This document shows, piece by piece, positions 26,076 to 34,234 of a stretch of 64,000 nt of DNA. The translations under genes were made by a program, and so were the position numbers. The notes under the pieces were generated by a model. The model was not told where the DNA came from and searched no databases. It saw only the letters and a program-made list of their open reading frames with translations. Source of the stretch: Streptomyces sp. C10-9-1 (GTDB taxonomy: Bacteria > Actinomycetota > Actinomycetes > Streptomycetales > Streptomycetaceae); NCBI RefSeq assembly GCF_024497955.1, contig NZ_JANHKP010000011.1, positions 124,001-188,000 of the forward strand, written 5' to 3'. Positions within the stretch are counted from its first letter, which is position 1. Every line of letters begins with the position of its first letter.

Positions 26076-27185
26076 TCAGCCGCCGGAGGCCGGTCCCCGG
26101 CCCGTCATCTGGGACGCCCTTGCGGCCGCGGCTTCGGCCTTCGCGTCGCTGACCACCTCGGCGGCCTGCTTCGCGACCTCGTCGGCGGCCGCGGCAGCGT
26201 CGAGCGACGGCGGCAGGCCCGCCTCCAGCTCCGGAGCTCCGGCTTCGTCCGACGTGCTGTCCGCGTCGAGGGCTGCCGCGTCCTCCGGTCGCGTGGAACC
26301 GGGAAGACCCATCGCCGACGTATCACCGAACGCGTGGGTGACGGCGCGGACGGCCTCGGTCAGCTCGCCCGGGATCACCCAGAACGTGTTGTTGTCGCTC
26401 TTCGCGAGAGCCGGGAGCGTTTCGAGGTACTTGTAGGCGAGGACCTTGGGGTCGGCATTGTTGTGGTGAACGGCCCGGAAGACGCGCTCCACCGCCTTCG
26501 CCTCGCCGTCCGCCCGAAGGATCATGGCTTGCTGCGTGCCCTGCGCTTCCAGGATGTCCTTCTGCTTCGTGCCCTCTGCCGTGAGGATCTTGGCCTGCCG
26601 CTCCCCTTCGGCGTGGAGGATGGCCGCGCGCTTGTCACGCTCGGCCCGCATCTGCTTCTCCATCGCCTCCTTGATGGTGTTCGGCGGATCGATTTCCTTG
26701 ATCTCGACGCGGTTGACCCGGATGCCCCACTTGCCGGTGGCGTCGTCCAGGACGGCCCGGAGGCGGGCGTTGATCTCCTCGCGTGAGGTGAGCGTCTCTT
26801 CCAGGTCCATCGAACCGATGACGTTCCGCAGCGTGGTCACGGTGAGCTGATCGATCGCCTGCAAGTAGTCGGCGACCTCGTAGGCAGCCGCCCGCGGGTC
26901 GGTGATCTGGTAGTAGAGCACGGTGTCGATGTTCACCACGAGGTTGTCCTCGGTGATCACCGGTCTGGGGGCGGACGAATACACCTGCTCCCGCACGTCC
27001 AGCTTGGTGTTGACACGGTCGGCCACCGGCACGACGAAGTTGAGGCCGGGTTGCAGCGTCCGCCGGTACCGGCCGAACCGCTCGATGTTGTAGCGGCGCG
27101 CCTGCGGGACGATCCGCACCGTGGCGGCCACGAGGAAGACGACAACGATCGCCGCCACGAGAATCGGGATGACAACCGGATCCAC
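26076..27185 (-). CDS. SPFH/band-7 (stomatin-like) membrane protein
   Basis: A 369-residue protein with one N-terminal membrane helix (VVIPILVAAIVVVFLVAATV) followed by the SPFH domain (RIVPQARRYNIERFGRYRRT, GLNFVVPVADRVNTKLDVRE, ITEDNLVVNIDTVLYYQITD) and a long charged coiled coil rich in Ala/Glu/Lys (MEKQMRAERDKRAAILHAEG, repeated as GERQAKILTAEG and GTKQKDILEAQG). The tail is Ala/Glu/Ser-rich. Band-7 proteins oligomerise in membrane microdomains and help control proteases; the partner NfeD protein directly upstream is the classic neighbour. ATG 27185 starts 28 bases after the nfeD stop, so they form an operon. Confidence 0.93.
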   Translation of the reverse strand: MDPVVIPILVAAIVVVFLVAATVRIVPQARRYNIERFGRYRRTLQPGLNFVVPVADRVNTKLDVREQVYSSAPRPVITEDNLVVNIDTVLYYQITDPRAAAYEVADYLQAIDQLTVTTLRNVIGSMDLEETLTSREEINARLRAVLDDATGKWGIRVNRVEIKEIDPPNTIKEAMEKQMRAERDKRAAILHAEGERQAKILTAEGTKQKDILEAQGTQQAMILRADGEAKAVERVFRAVHHNNADPKVLAYKYLETLPALAKSDNNTFWVIPGELTEAVRAVTHAFGDTSAMGLPGSTRPEDAAALDADSTSDEAGAPELEAGLPPSLDAAAAADEVAKQAAEVVSDAKAEAAAARASQMTGRGPASGG

Positions 27186-27213
27186 AGTTCCTCCCTCGGG
27201 GTGGCTCAGCCGT

Positions 27214-27651
27214 TCACGGAAGGAGGTCGTGGGGGTAGACGACAGCGGTAGCGCCGTCGATCTCCATGACGTCCACCAGCGCCCCCACGGGGATTACCTG
27301 GCTTTCGTCGATGGCCCGGGCAGACCAGTCCTCACCGGAGACCCTGATCAGGCCGCTGGTGGCGGTGACCTCCTGCTTGACCTCGGCCCGCCTGCCGATC
27401 AACGCGTCGCTTCCCTCACGGACGAGGGGTGCTTGTGCCATGTGCCGCAGCGCGACAGGACGGACGATGACCAGGCCCGCTGCCGCTGCCACCCCCAGCG
27501 CCACGAGCTGGCCCAGAAGGCCGACTCCCAGGCCGGCGACCACGGCGGCGAGCAGGGCGGCACCCGCCAGCAAGCCGAGGACCAGCGTCAGGGTGAAGTA
27601 CTCCGCGACACCGAGCGCCGCGGCGGCGAGGAGCCATACGAACCACGGCAT
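27214..27651 (-). CDS. NfeD-like membrane protein
   Basis: A 145-residue protein with two to three N-terminal membrane helices (MPWFVWLLAAAALGVAEYF, LVLGLLAGAALLAAVVAG, GQLVALGVAAAAGLVIV) and a C-terminal OB-fold typical of NfeD (GRRAEVKQEVTATSGLIRVS, then VGALVDVMEIDGATAVVYP). The ATG at 27651 has GAGGAAGG eight bases upstream. NfeD short forms act with SPFH proteins in membrane quality control. It is the first gene of the pair; everything upstream of it is accessory DNA. Confidence 0.9.
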   Translation of the reverse strand: MPWFVWLLAAAALGVAEYFTLTLVLGLLAGAALLAAVVAGLGVGLLGQLVALGVAAAAGLVIVRPVALRHMAQAPLVREGSDALIGRRAEVKQEVTATSGLIRVSGEDWSARAIDESQVIPVGALVDVMEIDGATAVVYPHDLLP

Positions 27652-27989
27652 CGAATCAGCCTTCCTCAGCGACCCTACCCGTGGCATACCCGAATGAACC
27701 CGGACAGAACATGCGTATCCGTGCCGGTCTCGAGGAAACAGGCGAGGACCCCATCGCCAGGTGCCCGCCGCCGCCCGGTCCCCGTGCGGCCCCGTCGTGG
27801 GGAACGAGAGCCGGGACGGTCACCGGAACCTCCCCGGACGGCCAGGGGCGCCCCGATCGGCCCGCGGCGGTGAGCGCGGTCCGGGCGGGCCTGCGTGCGC
27901 CGCCTGGTAGTGCTCTGCTGGCTGGCCTTGTCACTTTGGGTGTGTGGCAGTGCGCTGGCTGTACGAGGGCTGGGGAGCCTGCCGCGGTG
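27652..27989. other. Junction of chromosome and accessory DNA, no gene
   Basis: Non-coding. It presumably holds the promoter of the nfeD-SPFH pair. No recognisable att site or tRNA was found here. Confidence 0.35.
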
Positions 27990-28322
27990 CGGGGCCGGCC
28001 GGAGGAGGTCGCTTCGGAGGTGTTCACGCCGTTGGTGCGGCGGGACCAGCGGCAGAAGGGTGCTCTGTATCTGCGGGGCCTGCCGCTGGACGGTGGCAGG
28101 AAGTCGATGCAGCCGACGGCGGAACGGCTCGGGGTCGATCACCAGCAGTTGCAGCAGTTCATGACGTCCTCGACCCGGCCGGTCGGGGACGTCCGGACCC
28201 GTCCGGCGTGGCGGGCGGTGGCAGCGGTGCGACGGCAGGCGTGAGTGGTGGACGGCACCGGCTTCCCGAAGGACGGTGCCTTCTCGCCGGGCATGGCCCG
28301 GCAGCAGTCCGGCACTGAGCCT
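27990..28322 (+). pseudogene. IS701-family transposase remnant (N-terminal part)
   Basis: The plus strand reads FTPLVRRDQRQKGALYLRGL, DGGRKSMQPTAERLGVDHQQ and LQQFMTSSTRPVG, the N-terminal signature of IS701-type DDE transposases. The frame hits TGA at 28242-28244 where relatives have tryptophan, and then continues VVDGTGFPKDGAFSPGMARQ before it stops matching. Neither start nor C-terminus is present. It is a dead fragment. Confidence 0.8.
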
Positions 28323-28330
28323 CCCCGCCG

Positions 28331-28560
28331 CTACTTCTCGTAGCCCGTGTCGGCGGCGAGCCGCTCGATGTCCTCGCGGGCCTTGTCCATCTCGTCCGCG
28401 ATGGCGTCGTCGGCGCTCTCCGCGAAGGTCTGGTCGCGTTCCCTGACGGGGAGGCCCTGGCAGTGCGGGGGGAGGCTGGTGCTGAGTTCGGTGCCGTCGG
28501 CGACGGCGGCTTCGACCTCTGCCGTCGACTCCTCGCGGCATTGACCAGACCGAGCACCTG
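28331..28560 (-). other. Open fragment of unknown gene, no start
   Basis: A minus-strand frame ends with VRERDQTFAESADDAIADEM then DKAREDIERLAADTGYEK. This looks like the genuine acidic helical C-terminus of a small protein, but there is no in-frame ATG/GTG before it runs into IS630-derived sequence. Probably a truncated gene tail. Family not recognised. Confidence 0.3.
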
Positions 28561-28619
28561 CCAGACCGAGCGCCTGCCAGGCCGAGTTGGAGGCCGGCCC
28601 GGCCGCGCACGGCTGGTGG

Positions 28620-28761
28620 CCGCGAGACCAGGCTGATCTACCGGACCCAGACATACCGGGGCCGAACCGGTGAGAAGAAGGGCTACCGGGCCCGCGAGTT
28701 CTCCGACCTGCTGACCTCTGCACGTCGGCAGCTCGGCGGTGCCCCGCTGGTCGTGGTGTGA
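28620..28761 (+). pseudogene. IS630-family transposase fragment (middle)
   Basis: Reads ETRLIYRTQTYRGRTGEKKG then YRAREFSDLLTSARRQLGGA and PLVVV followed by TGA at 28759-28761. In intact IS630 transposases the last segment is VVVWDN; the tryptophan codon has become TGA. Both ends are missing. Confidence 0.7.
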
Positions 28762-28840
28762 GGCTGGCCAGGGACTTCTTCAGGTGGGCCCATACGCCTT
28801 CGACGGGGTTGAGGTCGGGTGCGCAGTGGCTGTCCCGCAA
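28745..28840 (-). pseudogene. IS630-family transposase fragment (C-terminal, opposite strand)
   Basis: The minus strand reads APDLNPVEGVWAHLKKSLAS, the DDE-domain end of IS630 transposases (the E of the triad is in NPVE). It abuts, in opposite orientation, the middle fragment on the plus strand, showing that an inversion or second insertion broke the element. Confidence 0.7.
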
Positions 28841-28865
28841 CCGCGAGAAGGGGTGAAGGCTGGGC

Positions 28866-29495
28866 TCAGGATGCGTCGCGGTGTGCTGCGGCGGCCCAGC
28901 GGCGGATGCTCAGGTCGGGGTGGGCTCGGGCGGACTCGACTGTACTTTCGAGCAGCTCGCGCAGATGAGTCGGGTATGCCGCGCGGGAGGTGGGCAGGCC
29001 CAGCAAGACACAGTGGCGCATCCGCAGTTCGGTGGCCTCGGCGAACGCTCGCATCGAGGCATCAAGCCACGCGTCCTTGATGTCCTGCGCCTCGTCCAGA
29101 GCGGGATCACGTACCCCATGGGGTCCGTACGCAGGGGAACGATCTGCGCGCAAGGGCACATGGGCGGAGTACCACGCCCGTACGGCACCCGTTCGCTCGG
29201 CATCCGTGCCGATCCGTAGGTAGTCGACCAATGCTGCCATCACACGGCGGCGTCCGAACGCATAGACCGCCGGCTCGACGAACCAGCGGCAGAAGCTGGG
29301 ATCGGGGTCGTATACGGCTGCAGCCATCAGCGGGGCGAACACCTCCTCGGGCAGACTTGCGCGTTCGAGCAAGGGCTTTCGCATCGCATGGGCGAGGTGG
29401 CGGGCACGCCGGTCGTTCGGCTCCATGACGACGTCGTCGACGCCCAGGAGGCGAGCCACCTCGGTCGCGCATGTCAGGAATGAGCGCGGTTCCAT
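28866..29495 (-). CDS. Conserved hypothetical protein, HEAT-like helical
   Basis: A 209-residue protein starting MEPRSFLTCATEVARLLG, without signal or membrane segment. It is mostly helical with alternating hydrophobic positions (RRVMAALVDYLRIGTDAERT, then MRAFAEATELRMRHCVLLGL and TPTHLRELLESTVESARAH-like segments), and it ends DLSIRRWAAAAHRDAS. This kind of sequence is seen in streptomycete proteins annotated only as hypothetical; I do not know its function. ATG 29495 has GGAGC nearby; an upstream in-frame ATG would add 31 basic residues of poor coding quality. It appears intact in a region otherwise full of broken genes. Confidence 0.6.
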   Translation of the reverse strand: MEPRSFLTCATEVARLLGVDDVVMEPNDRRARHLAHAMRKPLLERASLPEEVFAPLMAAAVYDPDPSFCRWFVEPAVYAFGRRRVMAALVDYLRIGTDAERTGAVRAWYSAHVPLRADRSPAYGPHGVRDPALDEAQDIKDAWLDASMRAFAEATELRMRHCVLLGLPTSRAAYPTHLRELLESTVESARAHPDLSIRRWAAAAHRDAS

Positions 29496-29779
29496 GCTGC
29501 TCCGTCTGCCTTCGGCCACGACAGCATTCTGGACCGGCCGTCGGCAGGCACGGCACCAGCGGTGGCTGGCCTTTGCGCGGAAGGGCACCCGCTCAGACTC
29601 CCCCTCGCCGCGGAACGGTCATGGTGTGGTTGGTGTGATCACGGCGTCAGAGCCGTCCTGGACGGCCCCGTTCCCCGGGCTGGGCTCTCGTGCCTCGGGA
29701 AGCTGGTGACGGTTCTGCGGCGCCAGGGCGCGGACACGCTTCGCAGGGGCGTTCGTGGAGCCTTCCGCTGAAGGAACGG
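29496..29779. other. No gene recognised
   Basis: Upstream region of the hypothetical gene and left flank of an IS5 remnant. Nothing identifiable. Confidence 0.3.
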
Positions 29780-30115
29780 ACCCTGTCGGTCACGGCGTAC
29801 TGGCGCGCGAACCTGACCTTGCTGCAGCTCGACCCATGGTTCGGGGTTTCGATGTCGGCAGCGGACCGGACCAACGACCGCCTCGGGCCGATGCTCGCCT
29901 TCCAGTTCCGCAAGCGGTCCGCGAAGGGCACCGTGCTCACCGTGGCCGGCGCCCTGGTCCCCACTTGTGACACACGCCATCGCGGAGCGGTCGAAGAACT
30001 ACCGGTACCCCGACGACGACCAGGTCGTCCTCCTACCCGACACCCGCCGGGCCGTCGTGGGCGGCCGGCCGCTCGCCGGAAACCGCAACGACTGCATGGC
30101 GTGGGAGGTTGACTG
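29780..30115 (+). pseudogene. IS5-family transposase remnant (N-terminal half)
   Basis: The plus strand reads VTAYWRANLTLLQLDPWFGV then SAADRTNDRLGPMLAFQFRK and GTVLTVAGALVPT, typical for IS5-group transposases with a helix-turn-helix front. A frameshift near 29970 moves to AIAERSKNYRYPDDDQVVLL and GGRPLAGNRNDCMAWEVD, then a stop. The catalytic C-terminal half is missing. Confidence 0.75.
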
Positions 30116-30255
30116 ACCGGCCCGGCGTAGGAGACGTGCCCGCTGCGGATCTGATCGGGTGGCCTTCACCGAGCTTCTTCAGCGTTGAGCAGATCCAGAG
30201 TGGGGACTGCCTTGGCGGTTGAGCCCGTTCCTACGTGCGCGTGAGCGGCCCGGTG
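30116..30255. other. No gene recognised
   Basis: Short stretch between the IS5 remnant and the att-like block. Confidence 0.3.
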
Positions 30256-30333
30256 GAAACTCCCCGGATTCCCCCCCAGGGCTGACGGGGCAGGACTCGC
30301 CCGGTGCGGGGTTCTCGGCCGTTCCGTGGATTG
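30256..30333. repeat. att-like block, left copy
   Basis: GAAACTCCCC at 30256-30265 and TTCCGTGGATTG at 30322-30333, separated by the same 66-base offset as at 60642-60719 directly after the integrase gene. The bases between are only partly alike. It may be the left end (attL) of the element carrying that integrase or a relic of a related element. Confidence 0.4.
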
Positions 30334-30354
30334 CCAGGATGGTGGGCCGTATAG

Positions 30355-30750
30355 CCTGGCGAAATTCTCGCGCAGGGAACGCGGATGGTAGCCCCTCCCG
30401 ACAGCAGCCCGAACCGGGACACCCCCGCTTGCGCGGGGAGCACATCTACTACGACCCCGACACGGAGGACGGCTTTGGGACACCCCCGCTCGCGCGGGGA
30501 GCACAAGGAACTACGGGCGAGAGAAACCGTGATCGGCGGGACACCCCCGCTCGCGCGGGGAGCACACCCACGGCCGTGACCGGGGTGGAGTGGTCGCCGG
30601 GACACCCCCGCTCAGGCGGAGGTGAACCGCCACACGCGACGAAGACACACGCGAGCTCATCGTCCGCTCCGCGCAGCCGGAGGTGAACCGCAGTTCGTGC
30701 CAGGCGCTGGCCTCATCCAGCAGTCTGGACGCGCAGGCGGAGGTGAACCG
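30355..30750. CRISPR. Type I-E-like CRISPR remnant, two arrays fused head to head
   Basis: Seven repeat units occur with a strict 60-61-base period: 30355 (degenerate), 30416, 30477, 30538, 30599, 30660, 30721. The first intact three share GGGACACCCCCGCT and GCGCGGGGAGCAC (28 bases; a I-E type repeat read on the minus strand), with 33-base unique spacers. The unit at 30599 starts like them but ends GGCGGAGGTGAACCG; the next two keep only this second ending, which is the 3' half of a I-E repeat in the plus orientation. So the array switches strand inside one repeat. Degeneration increases outward on both sides, as expected for trailer ends. No leader and no cas gene were found. Confidence 0.8.
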
Positions 30751-30780
30751 AATCGCCTGGAGATCGACACCGACTAAAAC

Positions 30781-31051
30781 GTGGCTGCTCTGGCCAGGTA
30801 AAGGTGGAGGGGGGAGGCTTCAGGCCGCACGGCTCCTGTCCGCCACGCGCGGGCCGATGTTCACCCCAGGAGCGGCTCTGGGGGTCGAACGAGGAGCGGT
30901 CGGACACGCGCGTAGTTACTCTCTGGGCTCGGCGGCCCCTACTCCCGAGACCGCTGGGGCGGCATGGCTGATCCGTATGAGGTCTGCTGCCCGCTGCCGT
31001 GGTTCCCCTGCGGCCGTGATTTCGACGAGGCTGCCCGACGCGCGGTGGCTC
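30781..31051. other. No gene recognised
   Basis: Sequence between the CRISPR remnant and a large palindrome. No coding signal that I can support. Confidence 0.35.
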
Positions 31052-31094
31052 CCGTTGCTCCCCCACCGCCAGCCTGGCGGTGGGGGAGCAACGG
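31052..31094 (-). terminator. Perfect 43-base palindrome downstream of ART-like copy 2
   Basis: CCGTTGCTCCCCCACCGCCA (31052-31071) continues to G31072 and pairs without mismatch with 31074-31094 around a single central base. It lies about 190 bases beyond the stop of the minus-strand pseudogene. It may be a bidirectional terminator; a transposon scar is the alternative. 31095-31286 holds no gene. Confidence 0.55.
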
Positions 31095-31286
31095 AGCTTG
31101 GTCGCGCCCGGGTGCCATGCCCGACCGGGCAGGCCCCCGAGTGGACCCTCCCTCATGGCCTGGCGCCGCGACCTGCCGTCCCCAGGGGTTCCGGCGCCCG
31201 TTCCCCGGTCAGCCCCAGGGAACGGACAGCCGGACCGCCGCGGCGGACAGGTGGCGCCTGCCGCTCGCGGTACAGGGCCGGATCGC

Positions 31287-32290
31287 TCAGGAGGCGTTGG
31301 GCCTGGCGCCGCCTGATGCGCCTCCGGTTCGGTCGACGATGGCGCGGACCGTCACGGGTGCGGTGCGGTTGGAGATCCAGCCGTCCTCGCCGTGGCTGCC
31401 CCGGGCGAGGTACCTCGCCTGGATGTCCACGACGACGAGCGCGCTCCCGTGGCTGAACCCTTCGGCGATGCCCGGACTGGTCGTGAACTCCGGCAGCACA
31501 CCACCCCGGGCCACCTGGTCGCCGACGATCACCGGAGGGCCCGTCTTCGTGTCTGCCGTGTCCCCTGACGCCGACCCGTTCCTCGCCATGGCGTCGGCCA
31601 CGCTCACGCGTGTGCCCCGCCAGAGCGTGACGGTCTTGTCCGGGTTGCCGGCCACCGCCTCCGCGACCTTCGCCTGAGACGTGGGTTGCGGAAGCCTGTC
31701 GCGGTAGTACTCGTCGAAGTCGTCCGTGTCCGAGTCGTAGTTGGGGTCGCTCTCGGGGAGCCGGGTCGGGCCGGTCGAGTAGCGAATCGGGTCACCGGCG
31801 GCTGTCTCCGCCCCCTCGATCACGAGCGTCTTGAGCTCTAGCGCGAGGTCAGACGTTGCGCCCGTCGATGCCGACGGCACGGTGTATGCCACTCCCCGGT
31901 CCAGTTCCGCTGCCTGGCCGGTGGCCCCCGGGGCCTCCGACGAACCACCGTCGGTGAGTACTCTCGGTGATTCCGCCACCTCGGGGCGCCCTGCGGGGCG
32001 TCTGCCGCCGGACTCGCCCGAGCCTTCACCGCTGCGCCCGGCGTGCTCGGCCTCCACGGCTCGGACGTCGCCGGCTCCTCTGGTGCCGACCCCTCCTTCA
32101 GTGACGCCTGGCCTGAAACCGCCGCCCTCGGGCAGCCCCGAGAACACGGCCGACAGGATGCCGAGTCCGAGGTTGACCTTGTCCACGGTCGTCGTCCGGT
32201 GCGGCTCCTCGGCGTTGTGGAAGTGGACATACGGGCTGTAGCAGTTCGGGCCGGAACATGCTGCGGAGGCTGAGGATGCCAGGAGGCACT
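31287..32290 (-). pseudogene. ADP-ribosyltransferase-like secreted protein, copy 2, 5' end lost
   Basis: Closely similar to the gene at 10953-12023 from LLASSASAACSGPNCYSPYV to the C-terminus (GGASGGARPNAS). TLWRGTR, GGVLPEFTTSPGIAEGF and SHGEDGWISNRTAPVTV are all conserved, so the presumed catalytic residues survive. The acidic block DPNYDSDTDDFDEYYRDRLP is identical in both. Upstream of 32290 the homology ends: the start codon and most of the signal peptide are replaced by a palindrome and an IS630 fragment. The frame is still open into that DNA up to a GTG at about 32411, but the resulting N-terminus (RWRAWSSFQPVGLERAQ) is no signal peptide. If expressed it would stay in the cytoplasm. The central linker differs from copy 1. 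Confidence 0.75.
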
Positions 32291-32325
32291 GAGCTCTTTC
32301 CAGCCCGACAGGTTGGAAAGAGCTC
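32291..32325. repeat. 12-bp perfect inverted repeat at the breakpoint
   Basis: GAGCTCTTTCCA (32291-32302) and TGGAAAGAGCTC (32314-32325) flank an 11-base loop. It sits exactly between the truncated toxin-like gene and the IS630 fragment, and looks like a scar of a small inverted-repeat element or a transposon end pair. Confidence 0.6.
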
Positions 32326-32465
32326 CATGCCCGCCATCGAGACCCGGCCGGACCCCCGTCTATGGACGCGGACGACGGGCGTGTGCCCGATGCGGCCCCA
32401 GGTCCTGGCACGCGGCGGCGTCATCGACTGCCCGGCTTCGCCCTCGAAGAGGATCGGGCCTTGAC
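32326..32465 (-). pseudogene. IS630-family transposase fragment
   Basis: The minus strand reads ILFEGEAGQSMTPPRARTWG then RIGHTPVVRVHRRGSGRVSM followed by AGM, the catalytic-core start of IS630 transposases (usually FEDEAGQSLRPP, so D is replaced by G here). Both ends are cut; the right cut is the inverted repeat beside the toxin-like gene. Confidence 0.75.
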
Positions 32466-32469
32466 CCGG

Positions 32470-32800
32470 AAGCTGAGACGGTGCGGGTGGGTCGGGTCGG
32501 TCAGGCAGGTGTGCACGCGCATCTGGCCGCGGCCGAGATAGACACCGACGGGATCGATGACTCCCGGTCATCCGTCCGGTCCTCGATGGGCATCCAGCTT
32601 CGTGAGCCCAGTCGCACTCCCATTGCACCCGGATCAGTCCCCGCGCGGACGCCTCCGCGTCGAGCTCGCTCTCGCCGCACCGCCCCACCGCGAGCAGGAG
32701 GTCGCGGGCCACCTCGTCGCGGATGGCCGCCTTGGAGAACCCGGGTCGGCTGCGGCGGGCCCATGCGAGGGCGTCGGCGTCGGTTCGCTGCAACAACAGC
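32470..32800 (-). pseudogene. Frameshifted remnant of an unidentified gene
   Basis: Segments of coherent protein appear in different minus-strand frames: FSKAAIRDEVARDLLLAVGR then CGESELDAEASARGLIRVQW and ECDWAHEAGCP in one, and VIDPVGVYLGRGQMRVHTCL then TDPTHPHRLSFRVKA in another. The order suggests one gene with at least one frameshift near 32590. I do not recognise the family. 32801-33013 holds no gene. Confidence 0.35.
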
Positions 32801-33013
32801 GCGGAGACCGCCAGCGCCTACTTCCGGGTACGCCCGGGGCGTGGAGCCCAAGGCGGTCTCGGGGGGGCGGTCGGCCCCTCCAGCACCGAGATGGCCATCG
32901 GTGCGGGTCTCGTCGCCTCGGCAGCGGTGGACGGCAGCCTGTTCGTCGCCCGTCGTCGCACGGTGCGGCGGCCGCGTCCGGAGGGCCGCCGCACCGCGGG
33001 CCGCGGGGACGCG

Positions 33014-33535
33014 TCAGTGGCGCCGGTCGGCCGTCCGCCTGCGGACGACCAGGACGGTCGCCGCCGCCGCGGCCGCCACCAGGGCGCCGCCCGCGGCGAT
33101 CTCCGCGGTGCCGGCTCCGCCGATGCTCCCGCCGACGCCGCCGCTGACGCCCGAGGGGGCGATGGTCACCGCGGAGCGGGTGGAACTCGCGGTCGGCGTG
33201 GAGGAGCCGCCGGCGATCCTGAGGTCGAGGGTCCCGATCCGCCCGGTGCAGTTGAACTGGACCGAGTACACGGCGCCGGGACGGGCGTCCCAGTCGACCA
33301 CGGCGGTGGCGGCGCCGTTGCGCGGGATCGTCACGGTGTCGAACACGCCGGACGTGACGGTCGTGGTGCTGGGGCAGCCACCCGCCGTCAGGGTGACCCT
33401 GCCGCCGGCGGACACCGTCGACGGTGTCACCGAGAAGTCGTAGGGGGTGTTGTTCACGGCGACGGCGGGGGCGGATGCGGTCAGGGCGAGTGCGGCCGCT
33501 CCAAGAGCGGCGGATGCGGCACGTATCGCACGCAT
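33014..33535 (-). CDS. Secreted protein with C-terminal membrane anchor
   Basis: A 173-residue exported protein. It has a signal MRAIRAASAALGAAALALTA ending before VNNTPYDFSV, an Ig-like beta domain (TPSTVSAGGRVTLTAGGCPS, GAVYSVQFNCTGRIG with two cysteines), a Ser/Thr/Gly stalk, and a C-terminal helix AGGALVAAAAAATVLVVRRR with a basic end. This layout is common for streptomycete surface proteins anchored in the membrane without LPXTG. ATG 33535 has GGAGGTC six bases upstream. Function unknown. Its high GC fits the core genome better than the lower-GC genes further right. Confidence 0.75.
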   Translation of the reverse strand: MRAIRAASAALGAAALALTASAPAVAVNNTPYDFSVTPSTVSAGGRVTLTAGGCPSTTTVTSGVFDTVTIPRNGAATAVVDWDARPGAVYSVQFNCTGRIGTLDLRIAGGSSTPTASSTRSAVTIAPSGVSGGVGGSIGGAGTAEIAAGGALVAAAAAATVLVVRRRTADRRH

Positions 33536-33665
33536 GGGCGGACCTCCGGGTCCCCGAGGAGCATCCGCGGGAACCGTTTCCGCGCAGGTCGGGGTGTGCT
33601 CCTCGATCACAGGAACGCTACGAGCGGCCACACTGCGCCGCGATCGCTGTAGGGCATTCGGGTCA

Positions 33666-34211
33666 TCATGCGGGGCCGACCGGGTTCCGTACCGGCGTGG
33701 CGGGCCGACCGCGGCGCCGGAGCGTGAGATGGGGCGCGATCCCGGCGATGCGGTCGCGCAGCGGGCTCCTCCCCAGGACGGCGATAGCCTCCTCCACCAG
33801 CTCGCCGAGCGCGTGCGACAGCTCCGCCTCGAAGGCGGCGGCCGCCGCGGCCGTGGCCTGCCACTCGGCGTCGAGCGGCGGCAGCATCCCGCGGGCCCGT
33901 GAGGTGAGCCGCGCCAGGCGTTGCCGGGCGTCCTCGCCGCGTCCGACAGTCACCAGCCCCTCCGTCGCGAGCTGGGCCGCGGTCTGGCTGGCCGCCGAGT
34001 GCGTGACGCTCGTGGCGGCGGCCAGGTCGCGGATGGAGCAGGGACCCCGGTCCGCGAGGGTGCGCAGGAAGGGGGCGTAGCGCGGGCGCATGCCCTCCAG
34101 CCCGAGCGCCATCTACACGGCGGCCACGTCGGCCTCCAGGAGGTGGAGGAGGGTGCGCAGGCGGGTGCCGAGGATCTCGGGGCCTGCGGGCGGGGGTGGC
34201 GGGGTGCTCAT
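33666..34211 (-). pseudogene. MarR-family regulator interrupted by TAG
   Basis: From ATG 34211 the frame reads MSTPPPPPAGPEILGTRLRT then LLHLLEADVAAV, a TAG at 34115-34113, and directly ATG with MALGLEGMRPRYAPFLRTLA and DRGPCSIRDLAAATSVTHSA, a MarR winged helix with recognition helix SVTHSAASQTAAQLATEGL. In MarR relatives the position of the TAG is normally tyrosine (AVY); TAC to TAG is a single change. Because ATG follows the TAG at once, termination-reinitiation could still make the 148-residue DNA-binding part without its N-terminal dimer helix. Upstream, ACAG-TG-CTGT at 34225-34234 is a possible own operator. Either a true nonsense allele or a sequencing error. Confidence 0.7.
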
Positions 34212-34234
34212 GGCCTCTGATCTAACAGTGCTGT

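Noticed and set aside
30231..30605. Minus-strand frame with repeated CSPRERGCP-like blocks
   Set aside because: The repeats are the CRISPR repeats translated; the 61-base period is not a multiple of three.
30683..30770. Repeated QAEVNR and QPEVNR peptides suggesting a protein repeat
   Set aside because: They occur in different frames with the 60-61-base CRISPR spacing, so the DNA repeat is the primary feature.
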